64,000 nucleotides of DNA. Source: an uncultured Erythrobacter sp. Its GTDB lineage: Bacteria > Pseudomonadota > Alphaproteobacteria > Sphingomonadales > Sphingomonadaceae. The stretch is from assembly GCF_947502395.1 (NCBI RefSeq), contig NZ_CANMZM010000001.1, positions 992,001 through 1,056,000 of the forward strand, given 5' to 3'. Position 1 is the stretch's first letter. Every line of letters begins with the position of its first letter. The position numbers and the translations under genes were made by a program. Positions 60,901-64,000 of this stretch are shown here, piece by piece. The notes below the pieces were generated by a model that made no database searches, was not told where the DNA came from, and was given only the letters and a program-made list of their open reading frames with translations.

Positions 60901-63900
60901 ACCAATCAAGGCATCGCGGAGGTCCACATTGCCGGTGATGCTCTCTGCTGAGAAAGTCCCTGTCGCGTTGATCTCAGTGTCGATACCATCAGTGCCCATC
61001 ACGATATCATTGCGCGTCGAGATGAAGATGTCGGTTGCTGAAACTACTGCCTGTTCGATGAAGAGTTGGATAGCATCGTTGTTGCTATTGATACCGATCT
61101 CGATCGACCGTTCTGCATCCATATTGCCAAGGCAGATGACCCCTTCGAGGCAGGGAGTGGTGAGGAGTCCGTCATCATCGCCCAATGCGATGCCTTGATC
61201 GGGCGCGTCGCGCACATCGGCTCTGATCGAGCCCGCGATAAGCGTGCTGTCCAGCCCTTCAATCGCGTTGCCTTCAAGGACAATCGCCGCTTCATTAGCG
61301 TTGATCGTCCCATCAATCACGAGCGATGAAATTGGGGTCGAGGGCACAGAGAGGAGGTTTTCCTCGCCGCCTGCGTTAAGCACAACATTGGGCCCGAATG
61401 CAAAAGGATTGGCTGGGGCAACCGGGTCGGTCGGATTGTTTGCGCTGGAGAGCAAAGCTCCTGCTTCGACGATGATATCATCGCCGCTATTGACGATCAG
61501 CGCGTTATCCGCAGCAGTATTGGAGCCATTTGCAAACACGACGTTTCCACCAGCAGTGATGTTGATATCGGCATAGCTTGTGACCGTACCGGTGATCGTC
61601 GCATTGGCGAGATTTTCATAGAAGAAGAGACCGCTGCCAAAATCGATGAAGCCCGCATCAATAGTAATCCCGCGGAAGTTGCTTGTGCCTTGAGGTCCCG
61701 TGGCAGTCGCATCGTTAAGGGTTACACTGCCTTGTGCCGTGAGAGCAATCGCCGGACCCGCACGAAGGTCGTTGGCGATTATGTTGCCCCCGACATCAAA
61801 GATCTGCCCTCCCAAGGCGCTCAAGATTGAGCCTTCGTCCGATGTGAACGAGCCATCGATATCAACCCGGATGCTTTGCCCAACCTCTACAGAAGGAGTG
61901 TCCGCAGCGTTGTTTGTGTGAGTGACATTCATGTCGCCCGTGGCAATAAAGGTCGCTCCCTCAGCAACCAGAAGCTGCCCGTCGCCATCCATCGCAATAT
62001 CGATATCACCCGAGACATCGGCGCTGAAGATCCCGTCAACTTCAATTGGGCCGCTGTCGGAGGTAATCAAAATCAGACCTGAATTGGTTCCAATGTCCCC
62101 GGTCGCATCAATAGTGAGATCACCCATCGTGATCAGGCCATCTGGATCGGTCGATGTGTCAATGATCGTTACCTGACCGCCACCGCTTGTGGAACCGAAG
62201 CCTCCGCCACTAATGCCGTTTGCAACGATGGAGACATTGCCCAGATTGATGACACCCGGACTGCCCTCAACGGCTTCAATTGTCGGGGTGCCCCCGGTGC
62301 CATTGCCACCTTGGCCCGGTAAGCTGTCGAGAGGTTGGTTGATATCCTGTCCGGTAGGTCCGCCAGCACCGCCCACGCCGGATGCGAGCAGACTCACATC
62401 GCCGATGTTTATCGTACCACCGACCGCACTAAGCAAGGGCGAACCACCGGTGCCAAAGCCGCCTATTCCGCCTTGCCCCCTGGTTTTGAGGCTGGTGCCA
62501 TCTCCGCCAGCACCGCCCGTGCCGCCGGTGCCAGTACTGGAAAGCTCAAATGGGCCGGACCCGCCCAAAATCGTAACCTCACCGCCATTGGCTGCCGTTA
62601 TTCCTACCACGCCGCCGGTCGCTGCACCGCCAGCGCCACCGCTGCCAGCATCAAGCCCTAGGAGTTGGTCTTGGCCATCGGCACCTGCGCCACCCTGACT
62701 GTCCGAATTGAGAGCAAAATCGAGACTATCGATGGTGATGAGTGCATCGTCTTCGACAGCAATCGTCGCCGAGCCACCGATCGCATTGCCTCCCATGCCG
62801 CCATTGCCGCTGCGGTCAACGTCGTTAGTGCTTGCGAAGCCTAGTCCGCCAGCAGCACCAGTGGCCCCCGCAATGATCGCGATCGTAGAGTTGGCTTGGA
62901 AATCGCCATTGGAACCTGAAACCAGCAACCGTGCATCTCCGCCCTCCGCATCACCGCCGTCGCCGCCGTCAGCGACTTGATCGCCGGTCACATCACCAGA
63001 CAGGCCGCCTACCGCAGTCGCATCGATTGTAAGCGCTTCAAAGACAACAGAGACATCGTTAACCGCAAGCTCCGCAACGCCGCCAATCCCTGTTCCACCG
63101 TCGCCAGCAAATGCTCCATTACCGCCGACACCGCCAATGCCTTGCGAGATTACCGAGTAGGTTTTTGGATCAACATCGTCTTGGTTGAGTGAGACCAGCG
63201 CCAATCCGCCTTCACCATCGCCGCCGTCGCCGCCCGCAGCCTGCGCAATGCCTCCGCTGCTTAGACCGCCTTCGCCGCCCTGCCCGCTAGAGTTCACCGT
63301 GAGTGTGCCAAAAGTGAGATTGCCTGCAGTGTCATTGAACTGGGCTGTCCCGCCAACTGCATTGCCGCCGTCTCCGCCTCCCTGATCCGGGTTCCCGTTG
63401 AAGTCTCGAAAGCTGTCGCCGCCGTCCCCACCAAATGCTTGCGTAGAAACTAGGACTGTAGCGGCGTTAACCGTGGCATTGCCATCAAGGTTGAAGGCGG
63501 CCGTGCCGCCAGTGGAAACTCCACCCATTCCGCCGATGGAGCCGCTGGCAAAGCCGCCATCGCCACCAGATGTGCCAGAGCGGAAATTCCGGTTGCCGGT
63601 CGATTCAATCGTGAGTGTACCAGTAACGGTTAGATCACCGGAGACAGCGTTGAACGTCGCCGATCCGCCTGTTGCATCGCCGCCGTCGCCCGAGTTTGTG
63701 CCAGCGTTCAGACTGCCTGGCGCGCCAGCGCCTCCTACGCCGATTGATGCGATCTCAAGATTAGCAACGGTTGCGCTTCCGCCATCCAGGTTGAAGACAA
63801 CTTCACCACCGGTTCCATCACCACCACGGCCGGTGTTTTGCAGTCCGTTGAGGGGATTGACCGTTCCATTGGGAAACCGGCCTCCGGGCCCGCCTTCACC

Positions 63901-64000
63901 ATTGGATGAAACTGTTATGTCTTGTGCCGTCAAGGTCCCACCAAAAACGTTGAACTGGGTTAGCCCCCCTGCGCCGATGCTTCCGGCCCCCTCAAAGTTC
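57979..64000 (-). CDS. Second giant glycine-rich TPS-like exoprotein (partial, C-terminal ~2,000 residues)
   Basis: The frame is open past the right edge (an in-frame TTG at 63933 is internal), so the N-terminus, export domain and full size are unknown. The visible part has glycine-rich repeats (about 62170-64000: GGDGGNAVGGTA), then a long beta-helix-like region of short G/D/N-rich strands. A conserved haemagglutinin C-terminal segment follows (RPDGVIRADSLLIETTASDV, IQNTAPGTDFDDRRGF) that parallels IRGGEVSI and LLVRNTG in the first exoprotein. Next come a CX7C pair (58309-58335), a tract of 9 Pro, Ser and 16 Pro (58216-58293) and an acidic tail ending with a second pair, CEEGEDC. Probably another surface filament or adhesin; its transporter is not in this window. 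Confidence 0.8.
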   Translation of the reverse strand, partial: NFEGAGSIGAGGLTQFNVFGGTLTAQDITVSSNGEGGPGGRFPNGTVNPLNGLQNTGRGGDGTGGEVVFNLDGGSATVANLEIASIGVGGAGAPGSLNAGTNSGDGGDATGGSATFNAVSGDLTVTGTLTIESTGNRNFRSGTSGGDGGFASGSIGGMGGVSTGGTAAFNLDGNATVNAATVLVSTQAFGGDGGDSFRDFNGNPDQGGGDGGNAVGGTAQFNDTAGNLTFGTLTVNSSGQGGEGGLSSGGIAQAAGGDGGDGEGGLALVSLNQDDVDPKTYSVISQGIGGVGGNGAFAGDGGTGIGGVAELAVNDVSVVFEALTIDATAVGGLSGDVTGDQVADGGDGGDAEGGDARLLVSGSNGDFQANSTIAIIAGATGAAGGLGFASTNDVDRSGNGGMGGNAIGGSATIAVEDDALITIDSLDFALNSDSQGGAGADGQDQLLGLDAGSGGAGGAATGGVVGITAANGGEVTILGGSGPFELSSTGTGGTGGAGGDGTSLKTRGQGGIGGFGTGGSPLLSAVGGTINIGDVSLLASGVGGAGGPTGQDINQPLDSLPGQGGNGTGGTPTIEAVEGSPGVINLGNVSIVANGISGGGFGSTSGGGQVTIIDTSTDPDGLITMGDLTIDATGDIGTNSGLILITSDSGPIEVDGIFSADVSGDIDIAMDGDGQLLVAEGATFIATGDMNVTHTNNAADTPSVEVGQSIRVDIDGSFTSDEGSILSALGGQIFDVGGNIIANDLRAGPAIALTAQGSVTLNDATATGPQGTSNFRGITIDAGFIDFGSGLFFYENLANATITGTVTSYADINITAGGNVVFANGSNTAADNALIVNSGDDIIVEAGALLSSANNPTDPVAPANPFAFGPNVVLNAGGEENLLSVPSTPISSLVIDGTINANEAAIVLEGNAIEGLDSTLIAGSIRADVRDAPDQGIALGDDDGLLTTPCLEGVICLGNMDAERSIEIGINSNNDAIQLFIEQAVVSATDIFISTRNDIVMGTDGIDTEINATGTFSAESITGNVDLRDALIGADQIQILAAGSVLGSGILTSGNDIGITVGDSISVGGIDTSGDLTTVENIGAGAGSYEVPGSFTAGFFRQGASSIDLFAGDSISIGDAFSPSDVILSANGDVSLDFSSVGGIISLDGANIFYGFLDGSDVSVSGFGAVNGGNIIGGTVSVDGDLVDIRDIDSSGEAFISGGSVAVGFVVADDIIISSDSDIFFDGLDSTNAIDLDASSGSIASNGGPGDINSDGNVTLEALDIAIGDVNSGGSITATASDGDATFGIVNAVDFITIDAAGAPTLLGAISGGDTSITGSMVAIDAIDAGGDVDVTATIGAVTLLDTMAGGDITITAPGNIDVDHAEADGSFFATGDGSITTGLNSIITDGDIVIDVADAADLGNSSAGGLVDVSALSIDFVSLVAGSTVDLLSETFITGTTLTADGAVDMVAGSAGGTGGGAGGPITIGLPGEIDLGTLTAPEASLLANGGPVTVADAVIDGLLTAEGTAIDIASSTSLTVNANANDGDVLVSTQGTLEAVVAIATGDVTLESSNGDLLVNDAQGTNVNLFAASRVEIEGSADAVEALAIDAGGVFDAINGSARGETINVLSGDVALGDDSIIGDATQTSSIVFETFGDMVIGGVSNDNNPYQIDNFELSRIRSAGDLSFTAFSNGSALDALITLDQIDVTAGDSSSSFGQNFGQSGELSFTADGDIEVIGNVNVSGALVTTAVTLDAFNLVRIDTANGGVFVLDPNGGLSGDLAIFATDFVAATDQALIDIDGLSVADIDTRLEDSDGVNRPDGVIRADSLLIETTASDVFIQNTAPGTDFDDRRGFEVNSLTITTGGSTDQPIVINGIVAGATGVDAIPLTDIGSTPADASTINGCIIADPASCGLVVAPPPPPPPPPSPPPPPPPPPPPPPPPPQEPSGDGGEVETRDLIDEGLAPDDVRPEGPLDGGLINLTPQADFEDDPLIDDPVTGAGNEDFWVAEDQSCEEGEDCGA
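58216..58293 (-). repeat. Polyproline codon tract (16 Pro, Ser, 9 Pro) inside exoprotein gene
   Basis: On the minus strand codons are CCN only (16 then 9, split by one TCA). The plus strand is therefore almost pure GGN. Such a tract would stall ribosomes without EF-P and may form G-rich structures in the DNA. Mixed CCG, CCA, CCT and CCC codons argue against simple mononucleotide slippage. Confidence 0.9.
62170..64000 (-). repeat. Glycine-rich repeat region of the second exoprotein
   Basis: Repeated GGDGG, GGTGG and GGVGGNG clusters alternate with short hydrophobic strands on the minus strand. This is the same style of repeat as 3400-7650 in the first exoprotein, though units are degenerate. 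Confidence 0.65.

Overview
The window is about 64 kb of a single chromosome, most likely from an alphaproteobacterium of the Sphingomonadales (Erythrobacteraceae-like). This assignment is inferred from gene content: a TonB receptor next to a GntR-controlled catabolic operon, an Entner-Doudoroff aldolase, tightly overlapping operons, and glycine-rich two-partner-secretion (TPS) exoproteins. No rRNA, tRNA, insertion sequence, prophage or CRISPR array is visible.

Layout. (1) 1-10984, minus strand: a TPS locus with an FhaC/ShlB-type outer-membrane translocator, a 2,714-residue glycine-rich exoprotein starting at TTG, and an exported TPR-type protein running off the left edge. (2) 11410-16352: a partner-switching cluster with a STAS anti-anti-sigma-like protein, an MBL-fold hydrolase, a CHASE2 sensor with a SpoIIE/PP2C phosphatase output, an opposing FecR-OmpA pair, and an RsbW-like ATPase. 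(3) 16375-25258, minus strand: a seven-gene, translationally coupled operon for a membrane-associated glycoconjugate. (4) 25536-30334: eda, and a four-gene two-component operon with two kinases and two response regulators. (5) 30582-37448, minus strand: a GntR regulator, an HMG-CoA-lyase-like enzyme, hydantoinase/oxoprolinase/ketone-carboxylase A and B subunits, and a class III CoA-transferase. It faces a divergent TonB receptor (37662-40175), and the shared upstream region holds a perfect operator-like palindrome. (6) 40369-45333: a Tat-exported PhoD-type phosphatase and a large secreted BNR-repeat protein. (7) 45440-50028: a second hydantoinase-type locus (DUF917, HyuA-like, NCS1 permease) divergent from an isochorismatase-fold amidohydrolase. 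(8) 50145-55360: a small membrane protein, an OmpR-type regulator, a putative lipoprotein, a CHASE2 histidine kinase and a LysM-FecR protein. (9) 55614-57721: an acyl-CoA dehydrogenase and a 2,4-dienoyl-CoA-reductase-like SDR. (10) 57979-64000, minus strand: the C-terminal part of a second giant glycine-rich exoprotein with a 25-proline tract; its start lies beyond the right edge.

The most unusual pattern is that two CHASE2 + FecR sensory modules lie near two related giant exoproteins. One module has a phosphatase/partner-switch output, the other a histidine-kinase/OmpR output. This suggests, but does not prove, that envelope sensing is linked to these surface proteins. All functions are predicted from sequence patterns alone.
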